DNA from: Saccoglossus kowalevskii
Taxonomy: Eukaryota; Hemichordata; Enteropneusta; Harrimaniidae
Direction of reading: 5' to 3'
NCBI RefSeq assembly: GCF_000003605.2
Contig: NW_003157233.1
Coordinates: 89,648-99,795, forward strand
Length of the DNA: 10,148 nt
Shown here: positions 1-7,548 of the stretch, piece after piece
Layout of the letters: each line of letters starts with the position of its first letter
Position numbering within the stretch: position 1 is the first letter of the stretch
The notes under the pieces: generated by a model
Seen by the model: only the letters and a program-made list of their open reading frames with translations
Database searches by the model: none
What the model was told of the DNA's origin: nothing
Program-made: the position numbers and the translations under genes

Positions 1-560
1 TGAGCTATGAGCACGTTGGCATCATGCACCATTTTGATTGGTTAATTTGCGATTATCAGGTCAAAGAACTCTGTCCCAGGTCAAAGCATTGCGGATATTC
101 TCCAGCATCAAGTGTTTAATATGAGTTTGGAATCATTCGCTTACGATGAAACTAAGTTGCATTTTATAACAATTCAACGAATTTTTTTTTTTATACTTTA
201 ATATAATTACTACTGAGTAATAATCAAAAATTGGATGAGCAAAATAATTAATTAAATCACGCAACAAGCGGGAAGGACAATGCATTGTTGCCTCGGCAAG
301 TTGCTTAACGCGTCACCCTGACATACCCGAAGAAGGTATTGTTTTTTAAATATAAGGACGCACAATTTTAAACGAAATATATGGGAGGGTGATTGTTATT
401 TTGTATGATCAAGCTAGTTGGCATGTCACACTCCAATACACGCACAGGCCATCATAAAAAGAATTCAATGGGCAGTGAGGAAAAGGGCGATTTTTGCCCT
501 CAGAATTTTTTAAGGGCGTGTGTAGTAGACGGGCAATCGCGCATCCTAGAGTAAACACTG
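1..560. other. No identifiable gene; AT-rich flank
   Basis: No supported gene is seen. A plus-strand frame is open from base 3 to a TAA at 117-119 and runs off the left edge, but its 38 codons match no family I recognise, and the opposite strand also has a short open stretch there. Two copies of the 10-mer CAGGTCAAAG lie at 57-66 and 77-86. CAATGCATTG is a perfect 10 bp palindrome near 277. A T-run starts at 181. The minus-strand frame at 409-621 (70 codons) overlaps the transposon-like terminus to its right and resembles nothing I know. Confidence 0.5.
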
Positions 561-577
561 TCTCATCCTGGATTTTT

Positions 578-673
578 GGTAGCCCAGTTGGGCTACCGAA
601 TTTGAAAAGTGGTAGCCCCAAGAAAGAAACTGGTAGTCTGTAGACGCGGGGCTACCACTAATTTCGAGCCCTG
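578..673 (-). mobile_element. hAT-like transposon terminus with nested inverted repeats (solo end)
   Basis: The right edge, read on the minus strand, begins CAGGGCTCGAAAT at 673-661. A CAG start followed by a short G-rich stretch is typical of hAT-superfamily ends. Inside it are two perfect inverted repeats: GGTAGCCCA (578-586) with TGGGCTACC (589-597) across a 2-base spacer, and AGTGGTAGCCCC (608-619) with GGGGCTACCACT (648-659) across 28 bases. GGTAGCCC or its complement therefore occurs four times in about 80 bp, plus a degenerate GGTAGTC near 631. I find no partner CAGGGCTCG end elsewhere in the window and no target duplication, so this is a lone or truncated end. The palindromes are seen directly; the hAT assignment is inference. 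Confidence 0.45.
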
Positions 674-2486
674 ATATAGGTACTACATGTGGACCTCTCT
701 CAGATTTGTTCATTTTCTAATGATATCTTCTGTTCTTTAATTGCCATGTGCATTGCTAACAGCGGAGCTATCTCAGCCGACAGGCTGCTTGTTTACAGTT
801 GCGCTAGAAATATTAATGTCTCTGTTTAACATTTCCACTTCTGAATGTTTAACAAATATTTCTTCATCATTTAATTTGATATCATTATATTCATTCATTG
901 TGATGGAACATTTTACATTCTACATTTTACGTAGCAATGTATCCAGACACACATGCTGTTTCCATGGAAACCACTATCATCCATGTTGATTAAAACTGCA
1001 TTTTTTTTAGCATAATTCCAGACACCCCAACACCATTTGTGAGAAGCATTATAACCCTTCATGAGTCTGATTTTTTTCAATAATATTTGCAGATTTTCCA
1101 TAATTTCAATTCTTAGTTTTGAAGCAAATAGACATAATATAATATTTGTTACATATTTCGATGAAATAGTTTGAATTATGATTACCAGGTTAATCACTAC
1201 CATGGTTCAGGTTTTGAACAGAACTTTTTTGTTGAAGGTGACAAAACGTATTAAATGACTGGTGAATAGTCAGCTTTTCAATGTACATGTACTCTGTAAT
1301 GGTGTACAAAAGTGACGTTTTATTCAATTTGCTGGTCAATAGATACTGAAAAATAGCTCACGTCATATTATTTGGTAAAATGTGGTAATACCAACTCTCT
1401 TTGAATACTAATTAACCTGGAATCTAGTCTTCTTGTAGAATGCCATAATTTTCTGTCAGAATTGTGGTGCAGGATTTTGCACATTGTTATATATTTTTCT
1501 ATACCCTAGTAATATTTTTTTTTTGGATCAAATAAACTCAATTTCCAAATGGCTGGAGGTTTTATAAAAAAAATTGAAAAAAATATAATTTTTTTGGTTA
1601 TTATTATGTGAAATATGACAACAGTTGTTGTTCGGTGTTCAAAGGTCCGGGACATAGTGTGTGGTTAAAATGTTATGATCCTGGCTGTTGAGGCTGATCC
1701 TACCTATTCTTGTTAATTAATGAAGACAGTTTATACATGTAAACATGCATACAATACCTCCATTTATAGATAATTAGGTGTTGTAACATAGATTGTTTCT
1801 CAGTCCATACATCACTGATCAATTTTACTTATTGTGTCTGTCGAGTATTATTATGAAAAAACGTTACATTTTCACTAGGTTAAAAATTATTCATATATTG
1901 GTGTAATTTTTTTGGCCATACAAGAATCATTAAATTAATGGATTCAATATCACAATGTCTGTAAACAAGGATTAAAAATATTCATTCTTTTTAGGGCCTC
2001 ATTCTTTGAAAAATTGTTAAATCATATAATTGATTATTTTGTGCATCTCGTTGAATTGATGGGGATGTCTACTTTAACACTTGAAAAAGAAAAGGAAATA
2101 AGAAACGCAATCTATGCGATAAATAATTTCATACTTTCTCTTAAAATAATGGGCATCATTGATAGAATAATTTAGGAATACCTTGTTTTATTTCCAACCT
2201 TTCCAACCACAAAGTCCTAATATTATTATTATAACATTTTGAATATGCTGCATTTTTATCATTGAATGTTTTATAAGATGAAAAATTATTGCTATCTTAA
2301 CCTAATGTTTTTTTGATCATCAAAGGATTTGCTAACCCCACATTTACTAAATAAAAAAAATATGCTCCATTTCGACTGAATATAATAAAATTACAATCAG
2401 TATATTTTTTAATATCACATATTTCTACTATTTTCCTACATAGTACACTTAACAAATTATACGGTTGGTCGGTCTAGCGACAATAT
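674..2486. other. AT-rich stretch with no identifiable gene
   Basis: Open frames at 741-989 (plus) and 913-1203 (minus) overlap each other, have no recognisable domain, and are of a length that chance can give in AT-rich DNA, so neither is called. The only short structure noted is the 14 bp perfect palindrome GTTTCCATGGAAAC at 958-971, which resembles but does not fully match an RFX X-box. The rest is A/T runs, for example around 1513-1522 and 1565-1600. Confidence 0.6.
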
Positions 2487-2565
2487 CCGCAAATACATTT
2501 GCGGTGAAAGTCAAATAATTTCTACATTGAATAAGCATTGACCTTCAAATCACCTCTATAAATAG
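2487..2565 (+). promoter_or_regulatory. Possible promoter-like cluster: 18 bp palindrome plus TATA box
   Basis: CCGCAAAT and ATTTGCGG (2487-2504) form perfect 8 bp arms around the two bases AC. About 53 bp further on, TATAAATAG (2557-2565) matches the classic TATA-box consensus. The local sequence is less AT-rich than its surroundings. No recognisable first exon follows: the ATG at 2574 opens only a few codons. TATA-like strings are frequent by chance in AT-rich DNA, so this is a weak call resting on the palindrome and the TATA box being close together. Confidence 0.18.
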
Positions 2566-2909
2566 TGGAGAGAATGGTTCATTTGTAAACACCTGACATC
2601 ACCGATTGAGATTAGGTTTCAGTAATGAGTGTGTTGCCCTAATTATAAGTACCATATTGTATCTATTGCAAACACAATGCTTTAATTATAGTATATTGGT
2701 ACAAAAATGTAATCCCAAACTGTATTTCGTATGTACCGGGTAATCAAGATAATGCAGTTTGTAACAAAGAATTATTTTTTATTGGAAGCCCAACTTTAAA
2801 AGCATTAGTTTTACGATGTTGCAAGATGTTACATAATATGATTGAATGTTCATAGTTTTATTTATTGTGTTTTTGTGGATTTTATAATTGCGAGTTTTTC
2901 ATCAGAGTA

Positions 2910-2972
2910 AATAAAATTAAAAAAAAACTGAATAAAAGGTAAAAAAAAAAAAAAACATTAAGAAACAATAAA
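2910..2972 (+). repeat. Cluster of AATAAA signals and A-tracts
   Basis: AATAAA occurs at 2910-2915, 2931-2936 and 2967-2972. Each of the first two is followed shortly by an A-run (A9 at 2919-2927, A15 at 2941-2955). This could be the decayed 3' end of a retroposed transcript or a polyadenylation region, but nothing upstream supports a transcript, and AT richness alone makes such strings common. Confidence 0.3.
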
Positions 2973-3047
2973 TTGCTTGATAACACTGGAATATTTTTGT
3001 TGGGAATTCTATTCCTAAATGTCGTAGGTTTTGCATGAACTCTAGTT

Positions 3048-3073
3048 AAAAAAAAAAAAAAAAAAAAAAAAAA
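3048..3073 (+). repeat. Poly(A) tract, 26 A
   Basis: This is an uninterrupted run of 26 A. It may be a retroposon tail, although no SINE or processed-gene body is recognisable upstream, or a simple mononucleotide repeat. The exact length may be affected by sequencing error. Confidence 0.8.
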
Positions 3074-3405
3074 CGTTCCAAAGCATAATTTCCCCTCATT
3101 ATCTGATTTTGACGTTTGCTTTACATAGCTCAGTGTTTTATGTCATTTCTGTCATACAATTCATGTACCGGTACCAATAAATCATCGCAATAGTGAAAAA
3201 CTCACTATTATGTGTAATGTACGCAGTTAAGATTTGTTTCAGTATCACAGCTAAAAGTAGTAAACTACATACCTTCTCTATTTATAATAATATTTATAAT
3301 ATTCATGCTAATAGAAGTTTTATGGTAATGGTGTTAAAATACTCTATTAGAAGTGCATATAAACGAAAAATCCTATTTCTTGTATACTGAATCATTAAAA
3401 TATTG

Positions 3406-3461
3406 CTTATTTTGATCATAGAAACACTTCTGTAATTTGCGTAAGCACATGTTTTACTAAT
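3406..3461 (+). repeat. Dispersed repeat fragment, copy 1 (paralogue of 6920-6965)
   Basis: Starts with CTTATTTTGATCATAGAAAC and ends with AGCACATGTTTTACTAAT. It aligns to 6920-6965, which reads CTTATTTTGAGCATAAACAC and ends AGCACATGTGCTACTAAT. A gap of about ten bases separates the two copies near TGTAATTTGCGTAAGCAC. This shows directly that a repeat family is shared by the regions near 3.4 kb and 6.9 kb. Confidence 0.6.
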
Positions 3462-3577
3462 ACTGTAAAATACATTTATTTATTAGCTGGATTTAATTTT
3501 TGCTGATATTTTAGTCGCTTTTAGTTTTGTATGATGTTTATTTTGTTAATTTTTGATTAGTTGAATGTAAAATACAG
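3461..3577. mobile_element. Small degenerate foldback/MITE-like element
   Basis: The left end CTGTAAAATACATT (3463-3476) and the reverse complement of the right end AATGTAAAATACAG agree at 11 of 14 positions, giving a foldback unit of about 115 bp. GTAAAATACA recurs at 3465, 3567 and 4373; the last two extend to GTAAAATACAG. A looser outer pairing also exists between TACTGTA (3461-3467) and TACAGTA (4379-4385), so the next module may sit inside an older inverted-repeat element of about 925 bp. No clear target duplication is seen. Confidence 0.35.
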
Positions 3578-3605
3578 GAAAAAGGGTGGTTTTGCTTGAT
3601 TTTTA

Positions 3606-4331
3606 GTCCCCGTTCGGACGGAGTCCGAAAACGGGGACTTATGTTTTGCCCTGTGTGCGTCCGTGCGTCCGTGCGTCCGTGCGTCCGTGATCACCTGTAT
3701 CTCGAACATGCATGGACCGATTATGTTCAAGCTTCACTCATACATCACACATTATATGGGACATATGCACATGCATTTTTTTCATGATCCGATTAACGAT
3801 AGCCGAATAGCGGCCATTTTAAGGCCGAAAATGCATCAAAATCGCACATTTTCACCATTCCGAACCCGGATCTTCAGTTATGCATGGACGGATTTTGTTC
3901 AAATTCGGTACTTACATTAAACATAATAGGACCTTGATGCACGTCATTTTTTTTTTCGGATCAAGTTCGAAATGGCCGACTGGCGGCCATTTTCTTAAAG
4001 AATTCAGTTCTGGATCCGTATCCAAGACATGTCTGGATTGATCAAGTTCAAACTTCACACACACAAGGTACATCATGTCACAAATATGTATGTGCATTTG
4101 TTTCATGATCCGCTTAGCAATAGCTGAATGATGGCCATTTTAAGGCCGAAAATGCATTAAAATCACGTATTTTCACAATTCCAGAACCGGATCTCAGTCA
4201 TGCATGCATGGATTTTGTTCAAATTTAGTACAATGTGTTGTACATATGCAGGTGCATTTCGGTCATGATCTGCTTTGAATGTATATGTCACTCAAATATG
4301 AACGGAACGGGGACGTGTCATTGACAATGAC
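3606..4331 (+). repeat. Composite repeat module: hairpin head, microsatellite, four monomers, palindromic tail
   Basis: Head: GTCCCCGTTCGGAC (3606-3619) folds against GTCCGAAAACGGGGAC (3623-3638) with a two-base bulge and a GGA loop. GAACGGGGAC at 4305-4314 is the exact reverse complement of the first ten bases. Then comes (GTGCGTCC)x4 at 3655-3686. The body holds about four degenerate monomers beginning near 3709, 3881, 4028 and 4202. Monomers 1 and 3 share a long stretch including GGCCATTTTAAGGCCGAAAA; 2 and 4 share GGATTTTGTTCAAAT. The tail GTCATTGACAATGAC (4317-4331) is a 7+1+7 palindrome. Several short frames cross the module but merely follow the repeats. I cannot name the family. It may be a non-autonomous transposon with 10 bp inverted termini (3606-4314) or an interspersed satellite. 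Confidence 0.6.
3655..3686 (+). repeat. (GTGCGTCC)4 microsatellite
   Basis: Four perfect copies of an 8 bp unit lie just inside the head hairpin of the composite module. The second module has a TGTCTGTG-rich tract at the corresponding place (6619-6673). Confidence 0.95.
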
Positions 4332-4814
4332 TTGTATTTTATTAAAATAGCGAAAATAAATTCCAAGTGAAAGTAAAATACAGTAAATAGGATGTTATTA
4401 GTAGACTATTGTCAGACAGTCGGTAATATATATCTACAAATCACACACACTTCTGTTTCCATAATCTATTTTATAATTGAGTCACTCAGAGATTATGTAA
4501 CAACTTATGCCACACAGGCATACATTGATCTCCATGTTCGTTAATAACAATTTAAATTTAATTAATGTTGGACTGTAAAAAATAAACAAAATCAATATTT
4601 TGTTTCAATTGTCAATTGTGATTTTTATTTTATTTTTATTAATTTTTTTTTTGCTGCACAGAATATAAAGCCCACCATATGTTGTATGTGTTGTCCACTC
4701 TGTTCATGCATAAACATGACTGTTGTGTATTGTTGTAAAACAACAATAATTCTAAAATTAGCACTATTTGTTGGTTATCTCACTAACTCATTCTACATAA
4801 AAAAAAAAAATATA
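4332..4814. other. AT-rich spacer with short inverted repeats, no identifiable gene
   Basis: A plus frame is open stop-to-stop from 4566 to 4841 and includes a cysteine-rich piece after ATG 4686 (MCCPLCSCINMTVVYCC). It begins in homopolymer sequence and runs through the A-tract into the neighbouring transposon end, so I do not call it. A polypyrimidine tract ending GCTGCACAG at 4661 resembles a 3' splice site without a recognisable exon behind it. AAACAAAAT (4584-4592) and ATTTTGTTT (4597-4605) form a 9 bp inverted repeat. Confidence 0.5.
4461..4496. repeat. Nested inverted repeat enclosing an AP-1-like palindrome
   Basis: ATAATCT (4461-4467) pairs with AGATTAT (4490-4496). The loop contains TGAGTCACTCA (4478-4488), a 5+1+5 palindrome that includes TGAGTCA, the AP-1/bZIP consensus. 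The base pattern is direct observation; any binding is inference. Confidence 0.35.
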
Positions 4815-4915
4815 TTACAGCAATTCCAGGCACTGATTTGACGCTGAAGTAGTGCTAGATGTTGATAACTTACTACAGTAGGTTACACACTTTGTTTTCA
4901 AATTTACATAAGTTG
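4815..4915 (+). repeat. Left terminal inverted repeat
   Basis: Matches the reverse complement of 5832-5932 at 99 of 101 positions without gaps. Pairing stops outward at 4814 (A against A) and inward after AGTTG. Confidence 0.95.
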
Positions 4916-5831
4916 TAACTAGAAATATAAACATCGGCAGCAAATCAGAGGAATGATTGACAGATATTGCCCACAATGTTTTCTATTTTTGCTACAAAGT
5001 CAGGTACACCTAGACTTTGAGGCGCGTCTGTCTTTCATTCACTTTTGGTCAGTCATCGCGTCGATTGCCTGTCTACAAATCGGCATATGTCTAAGTTGTT
5101 TAAGTATCACGATGGAGAAGCAAATAGTCAAATAACCAGTTGAAATGAGAACAAGAGTTGTCAATTCGTATTTTCGTGGACTGTCATTTGCTGAGATTGG
5201 AGATCGAGCAGGCAGCTTATAATATGGTCAAACAGTTTGTTACCACCGAGAGTATCCTGCCAGGAAACGTTATAGACTATTATACTACTATATGTTGAAT
5301 TTTATAATTGCGACCGCGCATTTACCGAATGGGAAATTCAACAAAAACTACTTGTGTACGGCGGCAACCCTCCCCGGACGTGTGTTCGCGGCCAGTGATA
5401 TTATTTGGTGGCACATCAACCGTTTGGTTCTCATCATCAAGAACTGATAAGCTAATAACACCCATTCTACTTATGTATTCAATTTCATTATTGATATACT
5501 GGATGAAGTCTTCATAAGACGTTTGTTGCAGGCAGCTTTCAGTTAATATATACATCGCGTGATATGGATATTTCTATAGTAGGAATAATGCACTTTGATC
5601 AACATTTCTGCCATGATCAGGCGGTCAGCTGGCTCTGTAAAATAACGTTCTTTACAGTGCCACCACTGTATGCTCCCTGAAATAACATGTGACGCAAATT
5701 GAAGTACGAAACTCAGTTGAGAGCCTCGATCGTTTATTGGAGGAGAAATTCAAAACTAATGTACCGCCACTTTTATGGGCGAAGCTTTCTCCTGGTGCGC
5801 TTCAAATTGCAGACGTGCTGTCTGCATTATT
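4916..5831. other. Interior of TIR element: fragmentary open frames, unrecognised
   Basis: The interior is more GC-rich and codon-like than its surroundings in places, but frames are short on both strands: 5322-5555 minus (77 codons), 5308-5517 plus, 5689-5874 plus and 5699-5932 plus. The last two overlap in different frames and one runs into the right TIR. A short plus frame at 5145-5222 encodes 25 residues including YFRGLSFAEIGDRAG, which loosely resembles the first helices of a helix-turn-helix domain as found at the N-terminus of many transposases; it ends in TAA. None can be assigned to a transposase family by eye, so no gene is called. Confidence 0.4.
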
Positions 5832-5932
5832 CAACTTCTGTAAATTTGAAAACAAAGTGTGTAACCTATTGTAGTAAGTTATCAACATCTAGCACTACTT
5901 CAGCGTCAAATCAGTGCCTGGAATTGCTGTAA
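5832..5932 (-). repeat. Right terminal inverted repeat
   Basis: Reverse complement of the left arm at 99 of 101 positions. The outer edge ends CTGTAA; pairing fails at 5933. Confidence 0.95.
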
Positions 5933-6090
5933 AGTACTAGTGAAATGCTTGCTACCCCAATGTCTAAGATCACTTCTCATAATTTATGTATCTAAGCACA
6001 AAATAAATGTAGTTCCAGTCTGCTATCAGTCATTTATTGCTTTTCACAATGAGGCTCCTCATTAGTCCTCATTTGCATACAAGTATTCCT

Positions 6091-6106
6091 CTGGTGATGT
6101 CACCAG
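6091..6106. repeat. 16 bp palindrome at the edge of the tandem duplication
   Basis: CTGGTGA and TCACCAG flank a TG centre, giving 7 bp perfect arms. The right arm overlaps the first bases of the 70 bp tandem repeat, so it may mark the end of an older element. Confidence 0.6.
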
Positions 6107-6242
6107 GGGACATTGCTGCACAACATAGACATGGTAGTGGAACTGTGACATGGTTCTAGAGAACGCTTCAGGCCAGGGGACATTGCTGCACAACATAGAC
6201 ATGGTAGTAGAACTGTGATATGGTTCTGGAGAATGCTTCAGG
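6103..6242 (+). repeat. 70 bp tandem duplication, two copies
   Basis: Unit 1 (6103-6172) and unit 2 (6173-6242) both start CCAGGGGACATTGCTGCACA and end GCTTCAGG. They match at 66 of 70 positions with no gap. All four differences are transitions, including an ACG to ATG change consistent with CpG decay. Confidence 0.95.
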
Positions 6243-6618
6243 TTCCAATTTAATCTCTATTGACTTTTAAATAATTTAAAATAAACTTGTTATATTTGTC
6301 ATTATGCTGTATAATTAGAACAATATAAACTAGAGAACAAGAAAAAAGAAAATGTTTGATTTATGTTAGACAGTTCAAATTGTCTGGTTTTGATAACTCT
6401 GTAATCAAAAAGTACCTCCATGCAAACTAGGTGTGTAACAATGTCATCAAAATTGCATAAATGCAACTATAGATGTATGGCAGTAATAATAATTATTGAT
6501 TTTGTTTTGTGGCAATGCTTTTTGATCGTATAACCTTGCATCTGTAAAAAAGATTGATTTTCGTGTGATAATTGAGTTCTGTGTGCAAAGCACATAATGA
6601 GAGTCTTTGCAGTTACCC
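6243..6618. other. AT-rich spacer, no identifiable gene
   Basis: No supported gene or structured repeat is seen. The minus-strand frame 6467-6724 (85 codons) crosses the TG-rich microsatellite head of the next module; its THRHIYRPPNTHTD stretch is only a translation of that simple repeat. Confidence 0.6.
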
Positions 6619-7073
6619 TGTCTGTATGTGTGTTTGGGGGTCTGTATATGTGTCTGTGTGTGTGTCTGTCCGTTAATTCATATCTCAAGAACCGTATATT
6701 GGTTTTTAATGAAACTTTGTGCATGGATGCTCTGGGCTAATGTGCAGATTTGATAAGGTTTTGGTTGAAATCCATGCATATTAATTACTTAATTTGCATG
6801 ATAATTAGCTAATTTTTAGCTGTTCCATGTCTGTTCCACTGATATCTAAAGACCCATTCATTGGATTTTGATGAAACTTGTTACATAGATGCTCTAGACT
6901 AATAACTAATAAAAAATAACTTATTTTGAGCATAAACACTCCTGTAAAGCACATGTGCTACTAATTCATCTTCCTTCAAGAGTTCCATGCGTATCATTCA
7001 AACAGCATCCCGGTCAATAGCATATGGTAGCAGCTCATCTTGTACAAGCAACATGTTGTCATTGACAACCACT
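6619..7073 (+). repeat. Second composite repeat module (TG-rich head, two monomers, TGTCATTGACAA tail)
   Basis: The head is a TCTGTATG/TGTCTGTG-rich tract ending TGTCTGTCCG (6619-6673). Two ~162 bp monomers follow. TATCTCAAGAACCG (6681) and TATCTAAAGACCCA (6843) start alignable blocks that run through ATGAAACTT and ATGCTCTGGGCTAAT or ATGCTCTAGACTAAT; AATTTGCAT lies between them. The piece at 6920-6965 matches 3406-3461. The tail contains TGTCATTGACAA (7057-7068), identical to 12 bases in the tail of the 3606-4331 module and inside a 7+1+7 palindrome here. The tail region reads on the minus strand as a short protein-like frame with an in-frame stop (including VQDELLPYAIDRDAV), which I cannot identify. 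Confidence 0.55.
6920..6965 (+). repeat. Dispersed repeat fragment, copy 2 (paralogue of 3406-3461)
   Basis: CTTATTTTGAGCATAAACAC through GCACATGTGCTACTAAT matches the 3406-3461 copy in order and orientation, with one deletion of about ten bases relative to it. Confidence 0.6.
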
Positions 7074-7548
7074 AGTAAATATTCAGATAGAAAATATGTG
7101 AATAGTTATAAAAGAGTGTTGTTGGGCTGGCAACGGTTTGAGACATGAGAAAACTTTTGATTGTGGAAGAATAAATGGAGCAAATACTGTATTTTTATAA
7201 AAAAAATATATATATATATAATGCCCTCTAGTTTAGGTATGTTTCCTACCATTTCTAGACTCCTTTGGAAAACATTACCATATTTTAGTAATTTGAATTT
7301 TGTTGCTAATTCCAGCCTGGCATATGGTTTGTACACCATCTGATACCATGTTTGAAATGATACTGCTTTGTATTCTAGGAACTAGGGATTCAAAAATATA
7401 AAGTGACCACATCAAATTACTGTTATATTTGTCAATAATATATATATATATGTTTACAAATTTATAGATTCCTTATCTCAAATAAGACATCTGGATTTAG
7501 GGCAGATCAACCTGGCATGTATAAATTTAATAATAGCTGTCTTGTTTC
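7074..7548. other. AT-rich stretch with (TA)n, no identifiable gene
   Basis: Simple repeats: A8 then (TA)7 at 7199-7220, and (TA)6 at 7439-7450. The minus frame 7106-7339 (77 codons) contains KLLKYGNVFQRSLEMVGNIPKLEG, faintly like a reverse-transcriptase thumb region, but it is too weak to call. It lies on the same strand as, and downstream of, the LINE fragment at 7549-7740, which is the only reason to keep it in mind. Confidence 0.4.

Larger units (their letters stand above)
2566..3405. other. AT-rich stretch with A-tracts, no identifiable gene
   Basis: No supported gene is seen. The open frame at 3193-3390 (plus, 65 codons) has no recognisable motif. The palindrome GTACCGGTAC lies near 3166. 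The A-tracts within this stretch are listed separately. Confidence 0.55.
4815..5932. mobile_element. DNA transposon-like element with 101 bp terminal inverted repeats
   Basis: The left arm (4815-4915) and right arm (5832-5932) are reverse complements at 99 of 101 positions. The two differences are at the G of CTACAGTAGG (left) against A, and the T of TACATAAG against G. The arms read TTACAGCAATTCCAGGCACTG from outside inwards. If the element proper starts at CAG (4818) and ends at CTG (5929), it is flanked by TA on both sides, the target duplication of Tc1/mariner-like elements, whose ends also commonly start CAG. No 8 bp duplication of hAT type is present. The 916 bp interior has no frame long enough for a transposase, so the element is non-autonomous or decayed. 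High arm identity suggests recent insertion. The superfamily is not proven. Confidence 0.85.

Noticed and set aside
409-621. 70-codon minus-strand open frame
   Set aside because: No recognisable domain, and it runs into the GGTAGCCC inverted-repeat transposon end.
958-971. GTTTCCATGGAAAC as an RFX X-box
   Set aside because: The fourth position is T where the X-box consensus needs a purine, so the match is incomplete.
913-1203. 96-codon minus-strand open frame, the longest ATG-started frame in the window
   Set aside because: AT-rich composition with no known motif, and an overlapping plus-strand frame of similar length; chance is sufficient.
3596-3920. Two overlapping plus-strand frames across the hairpin and microsatellite
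   Set aside because: They translate the repeated octamer and monomers in two frames at once (SVRPCV-like repeats); they are by-products of the repeat.
4566-4841. Long stop-free frame with a cysteine-rich stretch after an acceptor-like site
   Set aside because: It begins in homopolymers and continues through an A-tract into the transposon TIR; no family resemblance.
6467-6724. 85-codon minus-strand frame with THRH/THTD residues
   Set aside because: Translation of the TG-rich simple repeat.
7106-7339. 77-codon minus-strand frame, possibly reverse-transcriptase thumb
   Set aside because: Only a faint resemblance; part of it is translated (TA)n.
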